Below, one piece after another: positions 1-6,414 of a stretch of DNA of 8,063 nucleotides. The notes under the pieces were generated by a model, which was not told the DNA's origin, did no database searches, and saw only the letters and a program-made list of their open reading frames with translations. Source of the DNA: CAVPGH01 sp046726955. GTDB lineage: Bacteria > Acidobacteriota > Vicinamibacteria > Fen-336. Within the stretch, counting starts at the first letter, position 1. Each line of letters begins with the position of its first letter. The DNA lies in the NCBI GenBank assembly GCA_046726955.1, contig JBKPBQ010000275.1, positions 1-8,063 of the forward strand. Direction: 5' to 3'. The position numbers and the translations under genes are program-made.

Positions 1-151
<151 letters not shown>

Positions 152-164
152 CCGTCCAGCGGCT

Positions 165-201
165 GCCTCGGTCGGGAGCGAAGGACGCACCCGACCGAGG
201 C
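165..201 (+). terminator. GC-rich hairpin downstream of the truncated gene
   Basis: A perfect 12-bp inverted repeat (GCCTCGGTCGGG at 165-176, CCCGACCGAGGC at 190-201) encloses a 13-nt loop, starting 13 nt after the TAG stop. The position fits a transcription terminator for the partial gene upstream, but no T-run follows on either strand. It may be a hairpin-only or Rho-assisted terminator, or an mRNA 3'-end stabiliser. Confidence 0.6.
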
Positions 202-234
202 TGCCCGCCACCGCTCCTCGGTCGGCGACCGACG

Positions 235-257
235 CCCCTCGTCCGAGGGGGCCCCTC
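235..257 (-). terminator. Compact hairpin(s) downstream of the tRNA-like sequence
   Basis: CCCCTC (235-240) can pair with GAGGGG (245-250) across a 4-nt loop, and the same GAGGGG can instead pair with CCCCTC at 252-257. These are mutually exclusive hairpins. They lie 12 nt or more beyond the 3' end of the minus-strand tRNA-like sequence, where a terminator for it would be expected. No T-tract is present, so the role is inferred from position only. Confidence 0.35.
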
Positions 258-268
258 TTCAAGAATGT

Positions 269-341
269 GCCGCTGGGGGAGGATCGAACTCCCTCGTTGC
301 GGTTTTAGAGACCGTTTGCTCTCCCCTTGAGCTACGGGGCG
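269..341 (-). tRNA. tRNA-like sequence, Trp-type arms with CTA anticodon loop, possibly degenerate
   Basis: Read on the minus strand there is a D arm GCTC/GAGC (332-329 with 321-318), an anticodon arm with CGGT/ACCG stem and loop CTCTAAA (310-304, anticodon CTA), a 5-nt variable region, and a perfect T arm GGGAG/CTCCC (293-289 with 281-277) around the loop TTCGATC. The anticodon arm closely resembles tRNA-Trp (loop CTCCAAA) with CCA changed to CTA, which would read the amber codon UAG. Against a working tRNA: the two acceptor strands (341-335 and 276-270) form only about three of seven pairs, there is an extra A between the D and anticodon stems, the outermost anticodon pair is A-C, and no CCA is encoded. 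It could be a decayed tRNA-Trp, a remnant at an integration site, or an unusual suppressor tRNA. I favour a decayed or chimeric copy. Confidence 0.45.
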
Positions 342-382
342 CTACTCGTCGGACCACATACACCACTCCGCTCACTGCAGTC

Positions 383-412
383 TTGACGCTCTCCGCGGGA
401 GGGGCGTAGTGT
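383..412 (+). promoter_or_regulatory. Sigma70-type promoter for the Asp-box protein gene
   Basis: TTGACG (383-388) and TAGTGT (407-412) are separated by 18 nt. The -35 matches the TTGACA consensus at five of six bases, and the -10 keeps the key T1, A2 and T6. The predicted transcript would start near 419, leaving room for the GGAGG ribosome binding site and the start codon at 435. Exactly the same two hexamers with the same spacer length precede araB. Confidence 0.6.
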
Positions 413-423
413 CGCGCAAGCGT

Positions 424-428
424 GGAGG
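424..428 (+). promoter_or_regulatory. Shine-Dalgarno site GGAGG
   Basis: GGAGG lies 6 nt before the ATG at 435 and 9 nt before the second ATG at 438. It supports translation beginning at this ATGATG pair but does not decide between the two. Confidence 0.75.
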
Positions 429-434
429 AGAGCA

Positions 435-1850
435 ATGATGCGCTCGCATAACTGGCGTGCCTTTCTTGCGGCCATGGCGGGGATCGCCCTGGCTCTCGGC
501 CAGGTGTCCGGCGTCCTCGCCGCCGGCCTGAGGGTCGGTCCCAATGTCGACATCAGTGGCTTCGCTGACAACGAGGCGGAGACCACGGTCGCGGTCAACC
601 CGGCCAACCCGGACAACGTGGTGGTCGTCTCCAATTTCCAGACCGCCGACGCGCTCATGGAATCGGTCAGCTTCGACGGGGGAGCGACCTGGTCGGCCCG
701 AATGATCGCCGACGGCAGCGACGACCTGGGCGTCGCTTGCTGTGACCCGAACGCCGCATTCGATCAGTACGGCAACTTCTTCCTCGTCTACCTCGACCTG
801 CGGGCGAAGAAGGTCCAGACGGCGTACAGCACGGATGGCGGGCTCACGCTGCACTTCCTGTCGACGCTCGACCACACCGATCAGAGCAGCCCGATCGCGA
901 ACGGCAAGAAGTGGGGCGCCGGGACCGATCAGCCGAGCCTGGCCACCGGTCCGGGCGGGACCTGGTTCGTCTACAAGATGTTCAGCCAGGGCGGCCAGCT
1001 GCTCCAGGTCCGGGGGCTGCCCGTCAGCGGTCTGGGCCAGTTCGGGCCTCTCAGTGCTCCGCAGTCCGTGCCCGGATCGAAGTACGGCAGCTTCGGCGAC
1101 ATCGCGGTGGGTCCGAACGGCCAGGTCTTGACGACCTACCAGGACAACATTCCGACTCAAGGCCCCTCGACCATCTGGACCAACCTTGACCCGGACGGGT
1201 TCGGGCCGGCCGGCTTCGGTGCCGCGCAAGTCGCGACCACCACCAATGTCGGGGGGTTCGATTTCATCCCGCCGCAGGCGCGGCGATCGGTCGACGCCGA
1301 GGCCGGGCTTGCCTACGATCGGACCCTGGGCGCCCATCGCGGCCGCGTGTACCTCCTCTATACCGACGAACAGCCGAGCGAAAGCAATGACAGTGACATC
1401 TGGGTCCGCCACTCGGACGACGACGGCGCGACCTGGAGCGCGCCGGTCCGTGTCAACGACGACGCCGGCACCAACAGCCAGTTCAACCCGCACATCGCCG
1501 TCGATCAGGCCACGGGGTTCATCGCGGTGGGCTTCCACGACGCGCGGAACGATCTGGGAACCCGCGATTCGGGCGACACGAACGGCATCCCCAATGACGA
1601 CGCCCAGTACTTCGTGGCGGTGAGCCGCGACGCCGGCGCCTCGTTCTCGGCGAACGTGCAAGTCAGTGCCGGCACCTCGAACGCCGAGGCGGCACACAAT
1701 GGCGTGCAGTACGGCGACTATACGGGCCTGGGCTTCGCCGGCGGCGTCATCCACCCGGCCTGGGCGGACAACTCCAACAGCGCCGGTGGCAACCCCGACG
1801 GGGCGCTCGATCGATTCGACGTCTACAGCGCGGCGATCACCGTCAGGTGA
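435..1850 (+). CDS. Secreted Asp-box (BNR/sialidase-fold) beta-propeller protein
   Basis: The 471-residue product begins with a signal peptide: a basic start (MMRSHNWR), a hydrophobic core to about residue 28, and a likely cleavage after VLAA near 30. The mature part holds four Asp-box motifs of the S-x-D-x-G-x-[TS]-[WFL] type at residues 79-86 (SFDGGATW), 132-139, 327-334 (SDDDGATW) and 397-404 (SRDAGASF). These are the turn markers of sialidase-fold beta-propellers. Other family-like segments are the ETTVAVNP start of the propeller, a CCDP element near 102-105, and the closing GDYTGLGFAGGVIHPAW segment (from about 428). I do not see the FRIP arginine motif of true sialidases, so enzymatic activity is not supported; glycan binding or an unknown hydrolase role is possible. 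There is no C-terminal anchor, so release to the periplasm or outside is likely. The gene has its own promoter and a good ribosome binding site, and appears monocistronic. Confidence 0.85.
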   Translation: MMRSHNWRAFLAAMAGIALALGQVSGVLAAGLRVGPNVDISGFADNEAETTVAVNPANPDNVVVVSNFQTADALMESVSFDGGATWSARMIADGSDDLGVACCDPNAAFDQYGNFFLVYLDLRAKKVQTAYSTDGGLTLHFLSTLDHTDQSSPIANGKKWGAGTDQPSLATGPGGTWFVYKMFSQGGQLLQVRGLPVSGLGQFGPLSAPQSVPGSKYGSFGDIAVGPNGQVLTTYQDNIPTQGPSTIWTNLDPDGFGPAGFGAAQVATTTNVGGFDFIPPQARRSVDAEAGLAYDRTLGAHRGRVYLLYTDEQPSESNDSDIWVRHSDDDGATWSAPVRVNDDAGTNSQFNPHIAVDQATGFIAVGFHDARNDLGTRDSGDTNGIPNDDAQYFVAVSRDAGASFSANVQVSAGTSNAEAAHNGVQYGDYTGLGFAGGVIHPAWADNSNSAGGNPDGALDRFDVYSAAITVR

Positions 1851-2044
1851 CACGGAGCGGGCGCTGACGCAGCGTCCACGACGGGGCCGATGGGGCTAGT
1901 TCACCTGATCGAGGAGATCCTCTGACCGGCTCGACACGACGCGATTCGCTCGCACCGTGAGACAAACGGCGGGGTCCAGTTCGCCCTCGCGCGACCGCTC
2001 CGCCCGGTTGCGCCGGCCGTTAGGCTTGGGCAAGCTTCGTCGCC

Positions 2045-2824
2045 GTGGTGTCGCTTCCCGTCGGCCCGGCCCTTCTCTGCGTGGCCCACCCCGGTCATGA
2101 GCTCCGGGTCCACGGCTTGGTCGCCCTCGCCCGCCCCCTTGTGTGCGTCCTGACCGACGGATCCGGCCGATCCGGCGCGTCGCGGCTTCCGTCCACGCGC
2201 GCGCTCCTCGAAAGTCTGGGAGCCGCCCCCGGTCCGATCTTCGGCGCCCTCTCCGACGCGGTTGCCTACGCCGCTCTCCTGGGCCGCCGGGCCGACGCCT
2301 TCGTCGACTTCGCCGACCGTCTGGCCGACTGCCTGCAGCGTGAGAATATCCGCTACGTCGTGGGCGACTCGGCCGAAGGCTACAACCCGATGCACGACGC
2401 CTGTCGCCTCGTGCTGAACGCCGCGGTGGCCCTCGCGTCGCACCGCGGCGCGCACGTGGCGAACTTCGAGTTCTCCCTCGTGGACGCTCCGGCCGCCGGG
2501 GACGGGAACGGCGCGCTCGCGCTCCGGCTCAGCGATGCCCAGCTCGAGAGCAAGCTCGAGAGCGCGCGCCGCTACACCGACCTCGCCGAGGACGTGGAGG
2601 AGGCGATGGGGAAGTTCGGGGCGGAAGGCTTCCGAGTCGAGTTGCTCCGTCCCGCCGCGCCCGGCGCGCCTCACGACGGATTGCCGGATACCCCGCCGTT
2701 CTACGAGCGCCACGGCGAGCGCCGGGTGGCCGACGGAAAGTACGGACAGGTCTTGAGGCGGCACGCGCACGTGCTCCCGCTCGCGCGCGCCCTCTGGGTC
2801 CACGTCGAGGCGACGCGCCGATGA
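2045..2824 (+). CDS. Divergent PIG-L/LmbE-fold deacetylase-like protein
   Basis: The N-terminus LLCVAHPGHELRVHG (residues 10-24) followed by VLTDGSG (35-41) has the pattern of PIG-L/LmbE zinc-dependent N-deacetylases (usually AHPDDE ... TDG), and EGYNPMHD (111-118) sits where the family has its second metal site. Such enzymes remove N-acetyl groups from GlcNAc-containing lipids or glycosides (PIG-L, MshB, BshB). Here the AHPDDE aspartates are Gly17 and His18, so the catalytic base of the known enzymes is missing while possible ligands His15, His18 and His117 remain. Activity is therefore uncertain. Length (259 residues) is normal. The start is GTG at 2045 (or GTG at 2048), the first start after the in-frame stop at 2021-2023; no clear ribosome binding site is seen. 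The gene overlaps the glycosyltransferase-sulfotransferase gene by ATGA, so the two are translationally coupled and probably act on the same glycan. The 194 nt upstream show no convincing promoter beyond a possible -10, TAGGCT (2021-2026). Confidence 0.7.
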   Translation: MVSLPVGPALLCVAHPGHELRVHGLVALARPLVCVLTDGSGRSGASRLPSTRALLESLGAAPGPIFGALSDAVAYAALLGRRADAFVDFADRLADCLQRENIRYVVGDSAEGYNPMHDACRLVLNAAVALASHRGAHVANFEFSLVDAPAAGDGNGALALRLSDAQLESKLESARRYTDLAEDVEEAMGKFGAEGFRVELLRPAAPGAPHDGLPDTPPFYERHGERRVADGKYGQVLRRHAHVLPLARALWVHVEATRR

Positions 2825-4986
2825 GCGCCCTTCGCGTCCTGCTCACGAACGTGACCCTCGCCAGCCGCACCGGTACCGAGCTCTTCGCTCGCGACCTCGC
2901 CCTCGGTCTGCGGGCGGCGGGCCACGAGCCGTCCGTCTACACGCCGGATCCCGGCGCGATCGCCGAAGAGCTCCGGAGCGCCGGAGTGCCCGCGACGGAC
3001 GACCTCGACGCGCTCGCGCCGCCCGAGGTCATCCACGGCCAGCACGCGCTCCCTTGCATCGTCGCACTCACGCGCTTTCCCGACGCGTCCGCGATATTCG
3101 TCGTCCACGACCGCCTGCAGTGGACCGATGCGCCACCCTTGCATCCCCGCCTCCGCCGCTACGTGGCCGTGGACGACAACTGCCGCGAGCGGCTCCACGA
3201 GGCGGGCATCCCCGAGTCGCGCGTGTCCGTGATCCGGAACGCCGTGGACCTCGCGCGGTTCGAGCCGCGCGGTCCGCTCCCGGAGCGGCCGCGGCGCGCC
3301 CTCGTCTTCAGCAACTACGTGACCGAGGATTCGGTGCTGCCCGCGGTACGCGAGGCGTGCGCGCGCGAAAGTATCGAGGTGGACGTGGCGGGGGCGGGCG
3401 CAGGCGCTCTGCTCGTCCACCCCGAGCAGGTCCTGGGCGGCTACGACCTCGTCTTCGCCAAGGCGCGTTGCGCGCTCGAAGCGCTCGCGGTCGGCTGCGC
3501 CGTGGTCCTCTGTGACCTGCGCGGCGTGGGGGGCCTCGTGACTCCGGGCGAACTCGATCGCCTCCGCCGGCTCAACTTCGGCATGCGCACGCTCGTGGAG
3601 CCCGTGACCGCGGACGTCCTGCAGCGGGAGATCCGCCGCTACGACGCGGTCGCCGCCGGCGAGGTCGCGGGTCGGATCCGCAAGGAAGCCGCGCTTCCGC
3701 ACCAGGTCGAAGCCTTCGTGGCCTTGTACCGGGAGGTGCTCGCGGAGCCGCGCCCGGCGCAGCCGATCGAGGAGGGCCGGGCCGTGGCCGCGTTCCTGGC
3801 GTCGCTCTTCCCGCGCTGGAGCGAATGGGACGCGGTCTGGCGGCAGAGCCTGAAACACCGCGAGGTGGACAACGCGCTCGAGCGGGCCCGCGAGGAGGCG
3901 CGCCGGGAGGGGGACCGCGCGCGGGCGCTTCTCCGCGAGCGCGACGCCGCCCGCGCCGAGGCGCGGGCATGGCGCATCGAGCGCGACCGCGCAGCCGCCG
4001 AATCGCACTTGCGGCGGAACTCCGTCACCCGGCGCCTGCGTCGAGCCATGGAGAGGACGCCTCTGGCGCGGCTTGGCCGCCCTGTCGCCCGAGGCCTCGC
4101 GAGCGTGTCGGCGCGGTCGGAACCGCTCGCTGTCATGCCCGTGGTCGTGGGCGTCCCTCGCTCTGGCACTACCTTATTGAGGATGATGCTGGACGCGCAC
4201 CCGGAACTCGCGATCCCCCCGGAAACGGGCTTTCTCGCCGAGGTCGCGCAGCTCCCGGAAGGGCCGGGAGCCCGCGACGCGATCTTCCGCGCCATCCGCG
4301 GTGCGGACGCGTGGGGCGACTTCCATCTCTACGAGGAGGACCTCCGGGCCGAGATCGAGCGGCTTCCGGAAGACGCGCGGGCGGAGGCCGTCCGGGCCTT
4401 CTACCGGCTCTACGCGCGACGCTTCGGCAAGCCGCGGTGGGGCGAGAAGACACCCGGCTACGGCGGCCATCTCGACAGCATCGGCGCCCTCCTCCCCGAG
4501 GCCCACTTCGTCCACGTCATCCGCGATGGGCGCGACGTCGCGCTCTCCGTGCGCGGCCTGTGGTTCGCACCCGGCGATTCGATGGGGGAGATCGCGCGCG
4601 ACTGGTGCCGCCGGATCGAGGAGACTCGGGCCCAGGCCGCGCGCTGCCCACGCTACCTGGAGATCCGTTACGAGAACCTCGTGCTCGACACGGAGGCGAC
4701 GCTGCACATCGTCGACGCGTTCGCCGATCTGCCGTTCGATCCCGGACAGCTGGCCTATCATCTGCGCGCTCCCGAGCGGCTGGCCGAGCACCGCGAACGG
4801 CGAACCGCCGACGGGAAGGTCGTGACCCACGAGCAGCGGCTCCGGCAGCAGGAGGGGGTGACGCGGCCCCCCGATGCCAGCCGAGTGGGCTTCTGGCGCG
4901 CGGCCATGACCGCCGACGAGCGATCGGGGTTCGAGGGCGTAGCCGGAGGCCTTCTGCGCGAGCTCGGGTACGACGTTCGAGGCTGA
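2821..4986 (+). CDS. Glycosyltransferase (GT4-like) - coiled coil - sulfotransferase fusion
   Basis: This 721-residue protein has three parts. Residues 1 to about 310 look like a GT-B (GT4-like) glycosyltransferase: an N-terminal TGTELFARDLALGLRAAGHE segment, the inter-domain RNAVDLARF (139-147), and a donor-site segment AKARCALEALAVG (213-225), in which Glu220 is kept but the first Glu of the EX7E motif is replaced by Phe212. Residues about 349-400 are an Arg/Glu/Ala-rich heptad-like stretch, probably a coiled coil. Residues about 438-721 are a PAPS-dependent sulfotransferase: 5'-phosphosulfate loop VPRSGTTLL (445-453), GEKTPGY (541-547), 3'-phosphate motif HVIRDGRDV (565-573) and RYENLV (616-621). 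No signal peptide or membrane helix is seen, so it is cytosolic. It starts in the ATGA overlap with the PIG-L-like gene, with a weak GAGG 10 nt upstream. The likely role is sugar transfer and sulfation of one glycan or glycolipid; the acceptor is unknown. Confidence 0.85.
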   Translation: MSALRVLLTNVTLASRTGTELFARDLALGLRAAGHEPSVYTPDPGAIAEELRSAGVPATDDLDALAPPEVIHGQHALPCIVALTRFPDASAIFVVHDRLQWTDAPPLHPRLRRYVAVDDNCRERLHEAGIPESRVSVIRNAVDLARFEPRGPLPERPRRALVFSNYVTEDSVLPAVREACARESIEVDVAGAGAGALLVHPEQVLGGYDLVFAKARCALEALAVGCAVVLCDLRGVGGLVTPGELDRLRRLNFGMRTLVEPVTADVLQREIRRYDAVAAGEVAGRIRKEAALPHQVEAFVALYREVLAEPRPAQPIEEGRAVAAFLASLFPRWSEWDAVWRQSLKHREVDNALERAREEARREGDRARALLRERDAARAEARAWRIERDRAAAESHLRRNSVTRRLRRAMERTPLARLGRPVARGLASVSARSEPLAVMPVVVGVPRSGTTLLRMMLDAHPELAIPPETGFLAEVAQLPEGPGARDAIFRAIRGADAWGDFHLYEEDLRAEIERLPEDARAEAVRAFYRLYARRFGKPRWGEKTPGYGGHLDSIGALLPEAHFVHVIRDGRDVALSVRGLWFAPGDSMGEIARDWCRRIEETRAQAARCPRYLEIRYENLVLDTEATLHIVDAFADLPFDPGQLAYHLRAPERLAEHRERRTADGKVVTHEQRLRQQEGVTRPPDASRVGFWRAAMTADERSGFEGVAGGLLRELGYDVRG

Positions 4987-5005
4987 CGGAGTCCGCTTTC
5001 GAGTG

Positions 5006-6349
5006 TCAGGCCACGACTTCTGAGTACCGGCGGGGGAAGTACACTGAGACTGTCGTCCCTTGATTCGGTTCCGAAGCGATCGCGAATGTGGCGTCAAGGA
5101 GTTCGCAGAGCCGCTTGACAATGGTGAGACCCACGCCTTCTCCACGCTCCTGGTTCACGGGCCGAGGATCCGGTCTCCGACCGGAAGCGGAGGGACGTGT
5201 CGCCTTCTCAGGCGAGGAGGCGTCGACTTGCCTCGATTCTTCCGTCGCCTCCTCCAGGGCGGCCGCCAACGGCGCCCCTGGCCCGACGTGAAAGCCGGGT
5301 CCGGTATCCTGAACCCGCAGCATCCATCGTTTCGGATCGCTCTCATCGCTGTCGCCCCAGGAGACGGTGACGCCCCCCTCGTACGTGTACTTGAGGGCGT
5401 TGAGGATCAGGTTCTGCGCGATCCGCCGCACCTTGCCGGGATCACCCTCCACCAGCAGCGACGGTGCGCCTTCGGCCCGCAAGAAGAGGCCATCTTTCTG
5501 GGCCCCGCCCCCCAGCGCTTCGCACAGCTCGGTGATCAACTTGGCCGCGTCGAAGGCCTGGTCCTGGCGGTACTCGTGCCCCGCCTGCAGCCGGGCCAGG
5601 CTTGTCACGTCATCGAGCATCGACTGGAGGGCGGAGACGCTCCTCTGGAGCGACTGCACGAACCGGCTGCGCACCGGGTCCGGTAGCCCCTCCAGCGTGA
5701 GGCCCGCCGAGACCGTCGCAACGACCCCGACGTTCCCTCGCAGGTCGTGCGCAGCCTGCCTCCACAGTTCGGCGCGCTGCCGTTCCTGCTCGGCGGCTTG
5801 AGCGAACAGGCCTTCTAAGTCGCGAAGCTGTCCCACCGCCTCGATCTGACGCAGCTCGAAGTACTGCGCGGTGCTCTCGCTGACGCCGTCGCTCCACAGC
5901 TCACCCAAGGCTCGGCGAGCGAGAGGCATCACCTGGGCTTCGAGCTCGGGATGGGCCGCTGCATAGTCTTCCAGTTCCGCTCCCAGGCACAGGCCTAGAT
6001 GCCCCCATTCGCGCGTTACCTCGCGGAGGTCGTATCCCTGCTGCCAGCGTACGAGGCCGTGAACCGCCGACTCCTCCTTGCGCGCGCGACGGGCCGCGGA
6101 GCTTTCCGCGCCGAGCCGCGATCGGAGCCGCTTGTCGAAGGCGTCCAGAACGGCAGGGATGTGGTCCAGGAACTGGCGGCGGGGCAGGGCGGTGGCGGTC
6201 TTGATCTCGGGGTCCCTGTCCACCGCCTCTCGCCACCGCTGCAAGAGGTCGCGACGACGCGCGGCCAGATGATCGGCGAGCCCCGCCAACTGCGCGCTGA
6301 CGGCCTGGGCCCGGTCCATTCCCGTGAGGCTACGATAGGCTGGGGGCAT
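5006..6349 (-). CDS. Soluble sensor histidine kinase with RsbRD-type N-terminal domain
   Basis: Numbered from the TTG at 6355 (449 residues), residues about 25-165 match the RsbRD N-terminal (RsbT co-antagonist) domain: LLQRWREAVDRDPEI, LDHIPAVLDAF, then VHGLVRWQQGYDLREVTREW. A short helical linker leads to the H-box AAHDLRGN with the phospho-acceptor His203, the N-box QNLILNALKY (314-323), the G1 box DTGPGF (350-355) and the G2 box GEGVGLTIV (405-413). The 49 residues between G1 and G2 are long and Pro/Ser/Arg-rich, an enlarged ATP lid. There is no membrane helix, so it senses an internal or partner-protein signal. Starts are possible at TTG 6355, ATG 6349 (chosen) and ATG 6319; none has a clear ribosome binding site. 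No response regulator lies nearby, so it is an orphan within this window. It converges on the sulfotransferase fusion gene with 19 nt between stop codons and is divergent from araB. Confidence 0.88.
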   Translation of the reverse strand: MPPAYRSLTGMDRAQAVSAQLAGLADHLAARRRDLLQRWREAVDRDPEIKTATALPRRQFLDHIPAVLDAFDKRLRSRLGAESSAARRARKEESAVHGLVRWQQGYDLREVTREWGHLGLCLGAELEDYAAAHPELEAQVMPLARRALGELWSDGVSESTAQYFELRQIEAVGQLRDLEGLFAQAAEQERQRAELWRQAAHDLRGNVGVVATVSAGLTLEGLPDPVRSRFVQSLQRSVSALQSMLDDVTSLARLQAGHEYRQDQAFDAAKLITELCEALGGGAQKDGLFLRAEGAPSLLVEGDPGKVRRIAQNLILNALKYTYEGGVTVSWGDSDESDPKRWMLRVQDTGPGFHVGPGAPLAAALEEATEESRQVDASSPEKATRPSASGRRPDPRPVNQERGEGVGLTIVKRLCELLDATFAIASEPNQGTTVSVYFPRRYSEVVA

Positions 6350-6371
6350 CGACAAGCGCGGAGAACCATTC

Positions 6372-6401
6372 TTGACGAGCCTCGCGCCGGCGAGTTAGTG
6401 T
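6372..6401 (+). promoter_or_regulatory. Sigma70-type promoter for araB
   Basis: TTGACG (6372-6377), an 18-nt spacer and TAGTGT (6396-6401) repeat the signature found before the Asp-box gene. The spacer contains a small dyad, CTCGC (6381-6385) and GCGAG (6390-6394), centred on an 8-bp palindrome CGCCGGCG, which could serve as an operator; that is inference. The predicted start of transcription (about 6408) lies only about 7 nt before the ATG, implying a very short or absent leader. Confidence 0.55.
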
Positions 6402-6414
6402 GCCCGGCGGAAAT

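Noticed and set aside
269..341. Pyrrolysine tRNA (same CTCTAAA loop)
   Set aside because: tRNA-Pyl has a reduced D arm and a short variable region; this sequence has a normal D arm, a 5-nt variable region and a canonical T loop, so it is Trp-like.
372..1853. 493-codon minus-strand open frame opposite the Asp-box gene
   Set aside because: The plus strand has a signal peptide, Asp boxes, a ribosome binding site and a promoter; the antisense product has none of these and looks like low-information sequence.
1861..1875. Small hairpin CGCTG-ACG-CAGCG after the Asp-box gene stop
   Set aside because: A five-pair stem without a T-run is too weak to call a terminator in such GC-rich DNA.
2701..4008. 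435-codon minus-strand open frame opposite the glycosyltransferase domain
   Set aside because: It is antisense to a gene with strong motifs and start coupling, and no domain is recognisable.
4987..5005. Bidirectional terminator between the convergent sulfotransferase fusion and kinase genes
   Set aside because: Only 19 nt separate the stops and I see no inverted repeat or T-run in or around them.
3825..5063. 412-codon plus-strand open frame overlapping the sulfotransferase domain
   Set aside because: It is out of frame with the PAPS motifs, is Arg/Gly/Pro-rich, and has no coherent start context.
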